NCBI GenBank assembly: GCA_900465915.1
Contig: UBKJ01000020.1
Span: 1-64,000, forward strand
Reading direction: 5' to 3'
Source: Hyphomicrobiales bacterium
GTDB taxonomy: Bacteria > Pseudomonadota > Alphaproteobacteria > Rhizobiales > Rhizobiaceae
DNA: 64,000 nt
Part shown: positions 55,493 to 64,000 of the stretch, one piece after another
Numbering within the stretch: position 1 is the first letter of the stretch
Layout: the number at the start of each line of letters is the position of its first letter
Notes under the pieces: model-generated
The model's database searches: none
The model's input: only the letters and a program-made list of their open reading frames with translations
Told to the model about the DNA's origin: nothing
Position numbers and translations under genes: made by a program

Positions 55493-56292
55493 GCGAGGCG
55501 AATCCCGTAAGTGTTGAAGAATCGGACGGCCGAGCGCGCGAACTGGCCGATATGCCAGAGCCCCTTGCGCGCCGCGCCGCCGCCGGCGTGCACGATCTCG
55601 ACTCCCGGAACGTAGGCGCTGGCCGCAAGCGACCGGGCGCGGACCGAGAGGTCGAAATCCTCGAAATAAAGGAAATAGCGCGGGTCGAAGCCGCGAAGCG
55701 CCCGCAGCGTCTCGCCGCGGAACAGCATGAAGCAGCCGCTGACGATGGGCGGGTTCCAACATATGTCGTCCTGCGTTTCCGCCCGCATCTCGTAGCGCGC
55801 CAGCCGCCCGTCGAAGGCCGCCCGCAGCCGGCGCGGCGCGAAGCCGCGCAGCAGGAGGTCGAGGAGCGTGGGGAAGCGCTTGCACAGATATTGCCGCCCG
55901 CCGTCGGGCCAGAAGGCGCGCGGCGACAGCAGCCCGCAGCGCGGATGCGCGTCGAAAAAGGCGAGCGCGTTGACGAGCGCGTCCGGCTGCATCCGCACGT
56001 CGGGATTGAGCACCAAGTGGAATTTCCCCATCCGCTCCAGCGCCATATTGTGCCCGCGCCCATAGCCGACATTGCCGTGGCCGCCGACGAGCCGCGCGCC
56101 GGGCAGCGTTTGGGCCACCAGCCCGGAGATCGTGTCGCGGGCCGAATTGTCCACCACCGTCACCGCGACGGCGGAAGGCTCGAAGCTTGCGAGCGCCCGT
56201 CCCAGCGCAGTCAGCGTGGCGCGCAATTCGCCGTGGTCCGGCTCGTAGGCGACGATGGAGACGGTCAGCGTCAGGGCGTCGTCGACGATCAT
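55489..56292 (-). CDS. Glycosyltransferase family 2 (rhamnosyltransferase-like)
   Basis: A 267-residue GT-A transferase. VSIVAYEPDHGELRATLTAL opens the fold, VVDNSARDTI follows, and the metal-site region is GGHGNVGYGRGHNMAL with VLNPDVRM. The segment FYLYFEDFDLSVRARS-like (YFLYFEDFDLSVR) matches the WbbL-type dTDP-rhamnosyltransferase pattern. The nearby rfbACBD genes support rhamnose as the donor sugar. ATG 56292 overlaps the stop of the next upstream gene; the frame extending beyond it is a shadow. Confidence 0.88.
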   Translation of the reverse strand: MIVDDALTLTVSIVAYEPDHGELRATLTALGRALASFEPSAVAVTVVDNSARDTISGLVAQTLPGARLVGGHGNVGYGRGHNMALERMGKFHLVLNPDVRMQPDALVNALAFFDAHPRCGLLSPRAFWPDGGRQYLCKRFPTLLDLLLRGFAPRRLRAAFDGRLARYEMRAETQDDICWNPPIVSGCFMLFRGETLRALRGFDPRYFLYFEDFDLSVRARSLAASAYVPGVEIVHAGGGAARKGLWHIGQFARSAVRFFNTYGIRLA

Positions 56293-57206
56293 CTCGGCCC
56301 CATCCGGTTGCGCAATCCGTGCCACAGGCCCAACCCCATCATGCGGGCGTGGCCGAGCCTTTGCGGGACGAACAGGCTGAAGAAGACGCATTGCTGCACG
56401 ATGCGCAGCGCCAGCGCCGCCCGCCAGCGCATCGGCAGCCAGGGCCGCCGGCACAGCCAGACGGCGTTGCGGACGTGGTAATAGTGCCGCAGCGGGCTGT
56501 GCGCCGGTATGCGGCGGCCGAAGGCGCCGATCCATCCGTCGCCGAGGCTGTGCGCCATGCGCGCCGCCGGCGCGCCGTAGCAGCGATAGCCGAACCGCCG
56601 CGCGCGCAGGCCCCATTCGATGTCGACATAGTCGATGAACAATTCCTCCGTCATCGGCCCCACCGCGTCGAGCGCCGCCATCGGAACGAGGCTGCCCGAG
56701 GCGATGAGGAAATCCGCCTCCACCGTCTCCTGTCCCGCGGGCGCGTCGCGCCGCCTGATCCTGATCCCGTCGAGATAAGCGAAGGGCGGCGTCGCGCCCC
56801 GCCGCGCGTCCTCATAGGCCGGGCCGACGGCCGCCACCCGCTTGCCCTCCGCCGCAAGCTGCTGCGCCGCATGGAGCAGCGCCGCCGCCATGCCGGGGGC
56901 GGGGACGCTGTCCTGGTCGAGCAGCAGCACATGCGTCGCGCCCAGCTCGGCCGCCCGCTTTATCCCCCGGTTCTGCGCCGCCGCGAGGCCGAGATTGCCG
57001 CCGAGCGGCATGAACTCCGCCCCCGGCGGAACCAGCGCCGCGACCTCCGCCCCGGAGCCGTTGTCCACCACCACCAGCCCGTCGAGCTGCGGCCCCACCG
57101 CGCGGAACAGCGCCGCCAGCGCGCCCGCCTCGGGGCGATGCGTCACCACCACGCCGCAAAGCCGGATCGGGCCGGCGCTTTCGCTTGTGAAGTGATCGCG
57201 CCTCAT
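56289..57206 (-). CDS. Glycosyltransferase family 2 (rhamnosyltransferase-like)
   Basis: A 305-residue GT-A transferase of the RfbF/RfbN type. GVVVTHRPEAGALAALF opens the fold. LVVVDNGSGAEVAAL, LGGNLGLAAAQNRGI and VLLLDQDSVPAPGM form the nucleotide-sugar site. The segment ELFIDYVDIEWGLRARRFG is characteristic of dTDP-rhamnosyltransferases. The start is uncertain: ATG 57206 starts at MRRDHF, while ATGs at 57242 and 57251 would add 12-15 residues; none has a strong ribosome binding site. It is divergent from rfbA. Confidence 0.88.
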   Translation of the reverse strand: MRRDHFTSESAGPIRLCGVVVTHRPEAGALAALFRAVGPQLDGLVVVDNGSGAEVAALVPPGAEFMPLGGNLGLAAAQNRGIKRAAELGATHVLLLDQDSVPAPGMAAALLHAAQQLAAEGKRVAAVGPAYEDARRGATPPFAYLDGIRIRRRDAPAGQETVEADFLIASGSLVPMAALDAVGPMTEELFIDYVDIEWGLRARRFGYRCYGAPAARMAHSLGDGWIGAFGRRIPAHSPLRHYYHVRNAVWLCRRPWLPMRWRAALALRIVQQCVFFSLFVPQRLGHARMMGLGLWHGLRNRMGPR

Positions 57207-57396
57207 GGGCGGCGACCGGACAGCATCTTCATCGATCAGCATCGAAAACATGTTCCATATTGGGAATATAAAATCATAAATATGAATAAAAAGAGGCGGA
57301 TAGGCCAATTTATACCCCGCCAAAAGATGGCCTGATTTCCGGCGATAATCCTTGCCATATTGAACTAGACCTATTCATATCGACAAGGAAATTCGG

Positions 57397-58272
57397 ATGA
57401 AGGGAATAATACTGGCGGGCGGCAGCGGCACGCGGCTCTATCCGCTGACCATCGCCGTGTCCAAGCAGATATTGCCGATCTACGACAAGCCGATGATCTA
57501 TTATCCGCTGAGCGTGCTCATGCTCGCCGGCATCCGGGATATCCTGGTCATCTCCACCCCGCACGACCTGCCGCTGTTCAAAAAACTTCTGGGCGACGGC
57601 GCGGATTTCGGGCTCAATTTCAGCTACGCCGAGCAGCCGCAGCCCAACGGCCTGGCCGAGGCCTTCATCATCGGCCGCGACTTCATCGGCGGCGACAGCG
57701 TGGCGATGATTCTCGGCGACAACATCTATTTCGGCGACGGCCTGTCGGACCTGTGCAGCCGCTCGCTGCCGGAGCGGGGCGGCACGGTTTTCGCCTATCG
57801 CGTCGACGACCCGCAGCGCTACGGCGTGGTGGAGTTCGACCGTCGCACCGGCAAGGCGATCTCCATCGAGGAGAAGCCGCAAAAGCCCAAGTCGCATTGG
57901 GCGGTGACAGGGCTCTATTTCTACGACAACCAGGTGGTGGACATCGCCCGCTCGATAAAACCCTCGGCGCGCGGCGAGCTGGAGATCACCACCGTCAACA
58001 ACATCTACCTCGAACGCGACCAGCTCACGGTGCGGCAGCTCGGGCGCGGCTACGCCTGGCTCGACACCGGCGCCCATGACAGCCTGCACGAGGCCTCGTC
58101 CTTCGTGCAGACCATCGAGAAGCGGCAGGGCATCAAGATCGCCTGCCCGGAGGAGATCGGGCTGGAGAAGGGTTGGCTCACCGGCGAGGCGGTGCTGGCG
58201 CGCGCCGCCATGCTGGGCAAGACCGACTACGCCGCCTATCTGCGCCGCCGCGTCGAGGAAATCGGGAAATGA
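57397..58272 (+). CDS. rfbA: Glucose-1-phosphate thymidylyltransferase
   Basis: A 291-residue nucleotidyltransferase, the first step of dTDP-L-rhamnose synthesis (dTTP plus glucose-1-phosphate to dTDP-glucose). The N-terminal signature [11 protein letters not shown], the substrate segments [16 protein letters not shown] and [10 protein letters not shown], and the catalytic-site [13 protein letters not shown] are present. AAGGAAA precedes the ATG. It starts the rfbA-C-B-D run, in which the genes abut or overlap. Confidence 0.97.
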   Translation: MKGIILAGGSGTRLYPLTIAVSKQILPIYDKPMIYYPLSVLMLAGIRDILVISTPHDLPLFKKLLGDGADFGLNFSYAEQPQPNGLAEAFIIGRDFIGGDSVAMILGDNIYFGDGLSDLCSRSLPERGGTVFAYRVDDPQRYGVVEFDRRTGKAISIEEKPQKPKSHWAVTGLYFYDNQVVDIARSIKPSARGELEITTVNNIYLERDQLTVRQLGRGYAWLDTGAHDSLHEASSFVQTIEKRQGIKIACPEEIGLEKGWLTGEAVLARAAMLGKTDYAAYLRRRVEEIGK

Positions 58273-58826
58273 CCATGGAGATACGTTCGCTCGGCCTCGA
58301 AGGCGTGATCGAGATCACGCCGCGCCGCTTCGGCGACGACCGCGGCTTCTTCTCGGAGACCTACAACGTCCGCGCGCTCGCCGAGGCGGGGATCGATCTC
58401 GCTTTCGTGCAGGACAACCACTCGCTCTCGGCCGCCAAAGGCGTGGTGCGCGGCCTCCACTACCAGACTTCGCCGCATGCGCAGGACAAGCTGGTCCGCG
58501 TGACGCGCGGCGCGATCTTCGACGTCGTCGTGGATATCCGAAAATCCTCGCCGAGCTTCGGCCGCTGGATCGGGCTCGAGATTTCGGCCGAGAAATGGAA
58601 CCAGATCCTCGTCCCCAAGGGCTTCGCGCACGGCTTCATGACGCTGCGCGAGGACACCGAGGTCATCTACAAGGTGACGGATTTCTACGCCCCGGCGCAT
58701 GACCGCTCGATCCGCTTCGACGATCCCGCCATCGGGATCGACTGGCCGCTGCCGGCGGCCGAGGCGCAGCTGTCGGACAAGGACCGCCGCGCGCCGCTTC
58801 TCGCTGACGCCGAAATTTTCGCCTGA
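58269..58826 (+). CDS. rfbC: dTDP-4-dehydrorhamnose 3,5-epimerase
   Basis: A 185-residue cupin-fold epimerase. The active-site region [11 protein letters not shown] (catalytic His), the [17 protein letters not shown] substrate loop and [18 protein letters not shown] are present. The ATG at 58269 overlaps the rfbA stop (ATGA); an ATG two codons later is equivalent. It provides the third step of the dTDP-rhamnose pathway. Confidence 0.97.
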   Translation: MTMEIRSLGLEGVIEITPRRFGDDRGFFSETYNVRALAEAGIDLAFVQDNHSLSAAKGVVRGLHYQTSPHAQDKLVRVTRGAIFDVVVDIRKSSPSFGRWIGLEISAEKWNQILVPKGFAHGFMTLREDTEVIYKVTDFYAPAHDRSIRFDDPAIGIDWPLPAAEAQLSDKDRRAPLLADAEIFA

Positions 58827-58836
58827 GGACATCGCA

Positions 58837-59895
58837 ATGAACATTCTCGTCACCGGCGGCGCCGGCTTCATCGGTTCGGCGCTGTGCCGGCATCTGGCCT
58901 CCGACCCGCAACATAGGGTCGTCAATCTCGACAAGCTGACCTACGCCGGCAACCTCGCCTCGCTGCGCCCCATCGAAAACCGCCCCAATTACCGCTTCGT
59001 GCAGGCCGACATCTGCGACGACGCGCTGGTGCTCGAAACCCTGCGCGAGAACGACATCGACATTATCATGCATCTGGCGGCGGAGAGCCATGTCGACCGT
59101 TCCATCGACGGGCCGGCGGCCTTCATCGAGACCAACATCGTCGGCACGTTCCGGCTGCTCAACGCGGCGCTGGCCTATTGGCGCGAACTGCCCGAGCCGC
59201 GCAAATCCGGCTTCCGCTTCCACCATGTCTCCACCGACGAAGTGTTCGGCGACCTGCCTTTCGACAGCGGCATCTTCACCGAGGAGACGCCCTACAAGCC
59301 GTCCTCGCCCTATTCGGCCTCGAAGGCGGCCTCCGACCATCTGGTCCGCGCCTGGCACGAGACCTACGGCCTGCCGGTGGTGCTGTCCAACTGCTCCAAC
59401 AATTACGGCCCCTACCACTTCCCCGAAAAGCTGATCCCGCTGGTCATCCTCAACGCGCTCGACGAAAAGCCGCTGCCGGTCTATGGCGCGGGGGCCAATG
59501 TGCGCGACTGGCTCTATGTCGAGGACCACGCCCGCGCGCTGGAGCGGGTGGCGACGGCGGGCCGCGTCGGCGAAAGCTACAATATCGGCGGTTGCTCCGA
59601 GCGCACCAACCTCACCGTGGTGCAGACGATCTGCGCGCTTCTCGACCGCCTGCGCCCGCGCGCCGGCGGCGGGCGCTACGGCGACCTGATCGCCTTCGTC
59701 GCCGATCGTCCCGGCCACGACCGCCGCTACGCCATCGACGCCGCGAAGATCGAGCGCGAGCTGGGCTGGACCCCGCAGGAAAGCTTCGAGAGCGGGCTGG
59801 AAAAAACCATCGCCTGGTATCTCGACAATGAATGGTGGTGGCGGCCGATCCGCGACGGACGCTACGCCGGACAGCGCCTCGGCGGCGCGGCATGA
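58837..59895 (+). CDS. rfbB: dTDP-glucose 4,6-dehydratase
   Basis: A 352-residue extended SDR enzyme, second step of the pathway. NAD-binding TGGAGFIGS is at about 6-14, [15 protein letters not shown] follows, the catalytic motif STDEVFGDL is at about 132-140, and [15 protein letters not shown] contains the catalytic Tyr and Lys. It is transcribed with rfbC 10 bases upstream and overlaps rfbD by four bases. Confidence 0.97.
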   Translation: MNILVTGGAGFIGSALCRHLASDPQHRVVNLDKLTYAGNLASLRPIENRPNYRFVQADICDDALVLETLRENDIDIIMHLAAESHVDRSIDGPAAFIETNIVGTFRLLNAALAYWRELPEPRKSGFRFHHVSTDEVFGDLPFDSGIFTEETPYKPSSPYSASKAASDHLVRAWHETYGLPVVLSNCSNNYGPYHFPEKLIPLVILNALDEKPLPVYGAGANVRDWLYVEDHARALERVATAGRVGESYNIGGCSERTNLTVVQTICALLDRLRPRAGGGRYGDLIAFVADRPGHDRRYAIDAAKIERELGWTPQESFESGLEKTIAWYLDNEWWWRPIRDGRYAGQRLGGAA

Positions 59896-60770
59896 GGCTC
59901 CTCGTCACGGGGCGCGAGGGCCAGGTGGCGCAGAGCCTCGCCGAACGCGCGGCCGCGCATCCGGGCGTCGAGATCGTCGCGGCCGGCCGTCCCGAACTCG
60001 ACCTCACCCAACCCGACACGGTGCGCCGCGCGATCCTCGACGCCCGACCCGACGTGGTCGTATCGGCCGCCGCCTATACGGCGGTGGACCAGGCCGAGGA
60101 CGAGCCGGACATGGCCTTCGCCGTCAACGCGGCCGGGGCGGGGGCTGTGGCGGAGGCGGCGCGGGATTGCGGCGCGCCGGTGATCCATCTTTCGACCGAC
60201 TACGTCTTCGCCGGCGACGCCGTCGGGCCTTATCGCGAGGACGACGCCACCGGCCCGCGCAGCGTCTACGGCCGCTCCAAGCTCGAAGGCGAGCGGCTGG
60301 TCGCCGCCGCCAATCCCCGCCATGTCGTTCTGCGCACGGCCTGGGTCTACAGCCCCTTCGGCAAGAATTTCGTCAGGACCATGCTGCGGCTGGCCGAAAC
60401 GCGCGACGCGCTGTCGGTGGTGGCCGACCAATGGGGAAACCCCACCGGCGCGCTCGACATCGCCGACGCGGTCCTGCACGTGGCGGCCCGCATCGCGCGG
60501 CCGGATTTCGCCGCCTGGGGCGTCTATCATTTCGCGGGCGCGGGCGAGGCCAACTGGAGCGGCTTCGCCCGCGAAATCTTCAAGGAAAGCGCCGCTTGCG
60601 GCGGCCCTTCCGCCATGGTCACGGACATCGCCACCGCCGACTACCCGACCAAGGCCGAGCGCCCGGCCAATTCACGCCTCGACACGACGCGTTTCGAGGC
60701 CGTCTTCGGCCTCGCGCCGCCGCCATGGCGGGACTCGCTCAAGCCGGTGGTGCGGCGCCTCGTCGGCTGA
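59892..60770 (+). CDS. rfbD: dTDP-4-dehydrorhamnose reductase
   Basis: A 292-residue SDR-type reductase, last step to dTDP-L-rhamnose. The N-terminal [35 protein letters not shown], the catalytic YGRSKLEGE (about 126) and [13 protein letters not shown] are typical. The start overlaps the rfbB stop (ATGA). The gene ends the rfb run and is followed by a repeat-derived hairpin. Confidence 0.96.
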   Translation: MRLLVTGREGQVAQSLAERAAAHPGVEIVAAGRPELDLTQPDTVRRAILDARPDVVVSAAAYTAVDQAEDEPDMAFAVNAAGAGAVAEAARDCGAPVIHLSTDYVFAGDAVGPYREDDATGPRSVYGRSKLEGERLVAAANPRHVVLRTAWVYSPFGKNFVRTMLRLAETRDALSVVADQWGNPTGALDIADAVLHVAARIARPDFAAWGVYHFAGAGEANWSGFAREIFKESAACGGPSAMVTDIATADYPTKAERPANSRLDTTRFEAVFGLAPPPWRDSLKPVVRRLVG

Positions 60771-60772
60771 AG

Positions 60773-60864
60773 CGCGTCGCGATCTTTCAGATTCGCTCCA
60801 TACGCTTCAGGTTTTTGATTTTACGCATGTCTCCCGAAACCGGGTCCACTTTCGGGAGACATGC
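60773..60864. repeat. Rhizobial-type intergenic repeat with hairpin
   Basis: Between convergent rfbD and the AraC gene lies a repeat-like sequence ending in a perfect 15-bp stem (60825-60839 with 60850-60864, loop 10). I recall very similar sequences with ACGCATGTC and a CCGAAA stem in many rhizobial intergenic regions. The hairpin may also end transcription from both sides. Confidence 0.65.
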
Positions 60865-60865
60865 T

Positions 60866-61888
60866 TCAGGCCGGCGCCACGCCGCGGCGCGCGGCCTGCG
60901 AGGACAAATGGTCCTGGAAGGTCAGCACGCCCGTCTCGGGCGGCAGCGGGATCGCCATTTCGCGCGCCTCGCGCGGCGTCATCCCGAAGCGCGCCTTGAA
61001 CAACTTGCCGAACTGCGTGCCGTCGTGGAAGCCGCAATGATAGGAGATCTCCTTCAGCGAAAGCGGCTTTCCGGTCCGGTTGATCAGCATGCGATAGGCG
61101 AGGTCGAGCCGCTTGTCGCGCACCACCCGCGCCACGCCGCCGTCCGTCTCGAACATGCGGTAGAGATGCGAGCGCGAGATGCGGAAATATTGCATGATCG
61201 CCGGCGGCCCGAACAGCGGATTGGCCAGGTTGGCGTCGATATAATCGAGGACGCGGCGGCGCATCGGCTGGTTGACCGGCATGTCGGGCAGCGACTGGCC
61301 CATGCGGTTGACGCAGGCGACGAGCAGCGTCAGCATCGCCTGCTCGGCGGCCTCGATCTCGGCCGCGTTCAACTGCGGGAACACGTCCGACAGGCCCTTG
61401 AGATATTCGATCAGAAGCCGCGTGCCGGCCCCGGTCCCGGGCAGCACCATGCCGTGCAGGTTGCGCCCGCCGGCGGCCTTCTCCAGCTCGGCGCGCGGCA
61501 GGATCACCGAAATGCGCGCCCCGGCCTCGGCTTCGCTGTTCACCACCTGCGCCAGGTCGATGATGACGATGTCGCCGGGCCGGGCCGCCACGTCGACATT
61601 GTTGAAATCGCCCCACAGGCGGCCCGCGATCAGCACCTGGATGAGGTAATGATCCATGCCGCCCTGCGCGATGACGTTGCGCGTGCGCCGGTAGATCTGG
61701 CCGTTGAAGGTGGTGGCCCCGATGGTCATCACGCCCAGCGGCCGCGAGCGCATCGTGCCGGCGAAGCCCTTTTCGTCCGGGTTGCGGATATCGGAGACGT
61801 CGTAGATGGGCTTGACGGCCGCGCGCCAGAATTCGTCGCGAATCTTCGGATCGAACATATCCGTCGAAAGGAAGAGTTCCTTGCTCAT
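60866..61888 (-). CDS. AraC-family transcriptional regulator
   Basis: A 340-residue regulator. The N-terminal half (about residues 20-210) is an AraC-binding-like domain with segments such as GVMTIGATTFNGQIYRR and GDIVIIDLAQVVNS. The C-terminal AraC HTH domain (about 235-330) has the two-helix pair with FGPPAIMQYFRISRSHLYRMF and ISYHCGFHDGTQFGKLFKARFGMTP-like sequence (broken here for length). ATG 61888 has GGAG seven bases upstream; the longer frame to 61945 is less likely. Ligand unknown. It may control the divergent glycosyltransferase or other glycan genes. Confidence 0.9.
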   Translation of the reverse strand: MSKELFLSTDMFDPKIRDEFWRAAVKPIYDVSDIRNPDEKGFAGTMRSRPLGVMTIGATTFNGQIYRRTRNVIAQGGMDHYLIQVLIAGRLWGDFNNVDVAARPGDIVIIDLAQVVNSEAEAGARISVILPRAELEKAAGGRNLHGMVLPGTGAGTRLLIEYLKGLSDVFPQLNAAEIEAAEQAMLTLLVACVNRMGQSLPDMPVNQPMRRRVLDYIDANLANPLFGPPAIMQYFRISRSHLYRMFETDGGVARVVRDKRLDLAYRMLINRTGKPLSLKEISYHCGFHDGTQFGKLFKARFGMTPREAREMAIPLPPETGVLTFQDHLSSQAARRGVAPA

Positions 61889-62471
61889 GAATGCTCCGCA
61901 AACCTGCAACAAGCCGTCAGACAAACGCGCCAGTTGTAGGGTCAAATCCCCTTCGCGTCAATTTGCCTTGATAAGCGTTCGATGGACGAAGTTGGAATCA
62001 AAAAGATTCAATTATATATTTCAATCTGAATAATATATGTAGAAAGCGCCATGATATGGAAAAAATATATTATAAAAACACCATGGAGTATATTTTTTAT
62101 TATATATGTTTAAGCGGCGCAAGAATTTTTTCAATGGAAATTTCCCAATGGGGCGATTGGTGAAACTTATTTGGAAAACAACGTCTATCGATTAGCGCAA
62201 TCTGCAACAGGTAATAGGACGAAAACAAACAAAGCCCGGTTCCTGTGCTGAAACTCCGCCGGCGGAAGGCGGCGCGTACGCCGCCGCGCGATACGGATGC
62301 GCGCTTGGGCGGATATCGGTAGGCCGGGACTGAAAAATATCCGGCTGATAAGGGCTTTTAACTTTAGCGGACCTGATATAAAGGTCCCCGGTCAGTCTGA
62401 ATTATTTCGGTTGGGAAAATAGGGGACGGTCGTGTCAGGTCGGTAGACCGGCTTTGGCCGAGGGGTTAGCG
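61889..62471. other. 583-base AT-rich divergent regulatory region
   Basis: No gene. The part from about 61970 to 62115 is extremely AT-rich, with many TATAT runs, and includes a Ros-box-like sequence at 62015-62038. Nearer the plus-strand gene, two mutually exclusive hairpins can form (62369-62387 and 62384-62427). The promoters for the AraC gene and the glycosyltransferase must lie here. Confidence 0.6.
62015..62038. promoter_or_regulatory. Candidate Ros/MucR box
   Basis: TATATTTCAAT followed by a spacer and TAATATAT resembles the Agrobacterium ros box as I recall it (same first 11 bases). Ros/MucR zinc-finger proteins regulate exopolysaccharide genes in rhizobia, which suits the locus. Unproven; AT-rich DNA gives such matches easily. 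Confidence 0.4.
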
Positions 62472-63230
62472 GTGAATAAAATTAATATGTTCTGGCTCGG
62501 CCAGAAGCTCGGTCCGGTCCATGCGGCCTGCGTGCGCTCGTTTCTGCGTCATGGCCACGAGGTGGTGCTGCATTGCTATGACGCGCCGCTCGACATGCCG
62601 GCCGGGGTGACGACCTTCGACGCCAACCGGCTGATGCCGGAAGGCGAGATCATCCGGCACAGGGCTTCCGGCAGCCTCGCCTTGGGTTCGAACCGGTATC
62701 GTTACCGCCTGCTGCGGGAAGGCTTCGGCCTGTATGTCGATTGCGACGTCTTCTGCGTCCGGCCGTTCGACTTCGACGGCTATGTCTTCGGTTACGAATA
62801 TAACCACAAGTTCAACAGCGCCGTTCTCGACCTGCCGCCGGAAAGCGAGCTCGCGAGCCGCTTGCTCCAATCGGCCTCCGACGATTTCTTCATCCCGCCC
62901 TGGCTGTCGGACAAGAAGCGGCGCAAGGACCGGATCAAGCGCTATATCGGCATGGGCAAGCACGTCTCCACCCGGCCCTGGGGCGTGATTGGCCCCGATC
63001 TCCTGACCTGGCACGTCAAGGACCTGGGGCTGGAGAAGGAGGCGAAGCCGATCGATTTCTTCTATCCGCTGCACCACGACCATATCCGCCAGCTATGGTC
63101 GAAGGAGCTGCGCCTGGCCGATTTCACGACCAAAAACACCTACGCCATCCACCTCTATAATTCCTTCATCGAACGCTTCGGCTGGCCGGTGGAGGCGGGA
63201 ACGCCGCTGCACGAGATCGTCGCAAGCTGA
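62472..63230 (+). CDS. DXD-type sugar transferase (Och1/Gly_transf_sug-like)
   Basis: A 252-residue GT-A-fold glycosyltransferase. INMFWLGQKLGPVHAACVRS is the family opening, and the donor metal site is LYVDCDVFCVRPFDF (about residues 85-99). The C-terminus ends with NTYAIHLYNSFIERFG. GTG 62472 follows AGGGG at good spacing; the TTG at 62454 in the same frame is less likely. It is probably a capsule or LPS side-chain transferase. Single gene, convergent with the aldehyde dehydrogenase. Confidence 0.85.
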   Translation: MNKINMFWLGQKLGPVHAACVRSFLRHGHEVVLHCYDAPLDMPAGVTTFDANRLMPEGEIIRHRASGSLALGSNRYRYRLLREGFGLYVDCDVFCVRPFDFDGYVFGYEYNHKFNSAVLDLPPESELASRLLQSASDDFFIPPWLSDKKRRKDRIKRYIGMGKHVSTRPWGVIGPDLLTWHVKDLGLEKEAKPIDFFYPLHHDHIRQLWSKELRLADFTTKNTYAIHLYNSFIERFGWPVEAGTPLHEIVAS

Positions 63231-63238
63231 TTGGGCCC

Positions 63239-63260
63239 AAGCCCCTCAATAGGGGCTTTC
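63239..63260. terminator. Possible bidirectional hairpin terminator
   Basis: AAGCCCCT (63239-63246) pairs perfectly with AGGGGCTT (63251-63258) around a four-base loop. It overlaps the stop codon of the minus-strand dehydrogenase, and the T run is short, so the terminator role is uncertain. Confidence 0.4.
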
Positions 63261-64000
63261 GACCTTGCCCATCTCCACGTACACCGTCTTGATCTGGCTG
63301 TAATGGGCGAGCGCGGCCGAGCCGTTCTCGCGGCCGACGCCGGACTGCTTGTAGCCGCCGAAGGGCACTTCCACCGGGGTGAGGTTATAGGCGTTGATCC
63401 AGCAGGTTCCCGCCTGCAACTGCCCGATCACGCGGTGGCCGCGGGCGAGGTCGGCGGTGAAGACGCCGGCGGCGAGGCCGAATTCGGTGGCGTTGGCGCG
63501 CGCGATCACCTCGTCCTCGCCGGAGAATTTGAGCACGCTCATCACCGGGCCGAAAATTTCTTCGCGCGCGATGGTCATGGCGTCGGTGACGCCGGTGAAG
63601 ACGGTCGGCTCGATAAAGAAGCCGTCCGCGAAACCCTGCAATTCGGGAACGCCGCCGCCGCAGGCGAGCGACGCGCCCTCGGCCTTGCCCTTCTCGATAT
63701 AGGACAGCACCTTCTCGCGCTGGGCGGCGCTGACCAGCGGCCCCATCTGGGTGGCCTCGTCCAGCGGGTCGCCGATGCGGATGGCGCGGGTGCGCTCGAC
63801 CAGCCGCTGCACGAAGCGGTCGTGCACGGCCTCGTGCACGAAGACGCGCGTGCCGTTGGAGCAGACCTGCCCGGTGGAGTAGAAATTGCCCAGCATGGCG
63901 CCGCCGATGGCGCTTTCGAGATCGGCGTCGTCGAAGACGATCAGCGGCGACTTGCCGCCCAGCTCCATGGTGACGTGCTTCAATTGCTCGCCCGCCTGCG
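63246..64000 (-). CDS. betB: Betaine aldehyde dehydrogenase-like protein, C-terminal part
   Basis: The 3' 251 codons of an aldehyde dehydrogenase; the open frame runs off the right edge. The catalytic Glu is in [10 protein letters not shown] and the nucleophile Cys in [25 protein letters not shown] and the C-terminal [21 protein letters not shown] are typical of betaine aldehyde dehydrogenases making glycine betaine. The assignment to BetB is by pattern; related NAD-dependent aldehyde dehydrogenases cannot be excluded from the fragment. The N-terminal half is outside the window. Confidence 0.88.
   Translation of the reverse strand, partial: QAGEQLKHVTMELGGKSPLIVFDDADLESAIGGAMLGNFYSTGQVCSNGTRVFVHEAVHDRFVQRLVERTRAIRIGDPLDEATQMGPLVSAAQREKVLSYIEKGKAEGASLACGGGVPELQGFADGFFIEPTVFTGVTDAMTIAREEIFGPVMSVLKFSGEDEVIARANATEFGLAAGVFTADLARGHRVIGQLQAGTCWINAYNLTPVEVPFGGYKQSGVGRENGSAALAHYSQIKTVYVEMGKVESPY

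Overview
This 64 kb window is GC-rich chromosomal DNA from an alphaproteobacterium, most likely of the order Hyphomicrobiales (Rhizobiales). The basis is a CcrM-type methyltransferase with CtrA-like boxes in front of it, the housekeeping order mutY / DUF721 (dciA-like) / dsbA / smc / ppdK, a thrC next to an M16 peptidase, and degenerate intergenic repeats of rhizobial type. I cannot name the genus from sequence alone.

Layout. 0-10.9 kb is core genome: M16 peptidase, thrC, a lipoprotein, a CSS-EAL phosphodiesterase, a HAD phosphatase, a CLC channel, ccrM and mutY. At 11.2-14.1 kb a three-gene glycan cassette (GT25 transferase, O-antigen-ligase-like protein, UDP-sugar epimerase) lies between mutY and the DUF721 gene. 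Core genes resume with dsbA-like and smc (14.1-19.0 kb). A small accessory patch follows (19.0-19.9 kb) with a diverged 59-bp duplicate of the smc 3' end and a DUF6881-like ORF. Next come a secreted protein, ppdK, a polysaccharide deacetylase-like protein, a DUF1499 protein, an MBL hydrolase, allA-uraH (purine/ureide catabolism) and a DUF2793 protein (to 28.8 kb).

From 29 kb to 63 kb the window is a large surface-polysaccharide region. It starts with a membrane-bound nucleotide-sugar dehydratase and a WecA-like phosphosugar transferase. After tRNA-Gln comes a WbaP/ExoY-like priming transferase broken by a one-base frameshift, then ugd, a Wzx-like flippase, an AT-rich EpsG/Wzy-like polymerase, two GT4 transferases, a nuclease-fold small protein and a Tat-exported beta-helix protein on the opposite strand. 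A second operon (43.7-50.9 kb) encodes a FecR-like protein, a CpsB-type phosphatase, a Wza-like export lipoprotein, a Wzc-like tyrosine kinase, a TPR-like membrane protein and a second O-antigen-ligase-like protein. A third group (51-60.8 kb) holds an ABC-2 exporter (Wzm/Wzt), a large methyltransferase-coiled-coil-double-GT2 protein, two GT2 transferases and the complete dTDP-L-rhamnose set rfbA-C-B-D. The window closes with an AraC regulator, an AT-rich regulatory gap, another glycosyltransferase and a truncated betaine aldehyde dehydrogenase.

Together the genes supply UDP-glucuronate and dTDP-rhamnose, build lipid-linked or ABC-exported glycans, and export them by both a Wzx/Wzy/Wza/Wzc-type and a Wzm/Wzt-type route. 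The most notable points are the frameshifted priming transferase, the four-part methyltransferase/coiled-coil/double-GT protein beside an exporter ATPase without a carbohydrate-binding domain, the smc 3'-end duplication, and several unexplained regulatory structures in front of the polysaccharide genes.
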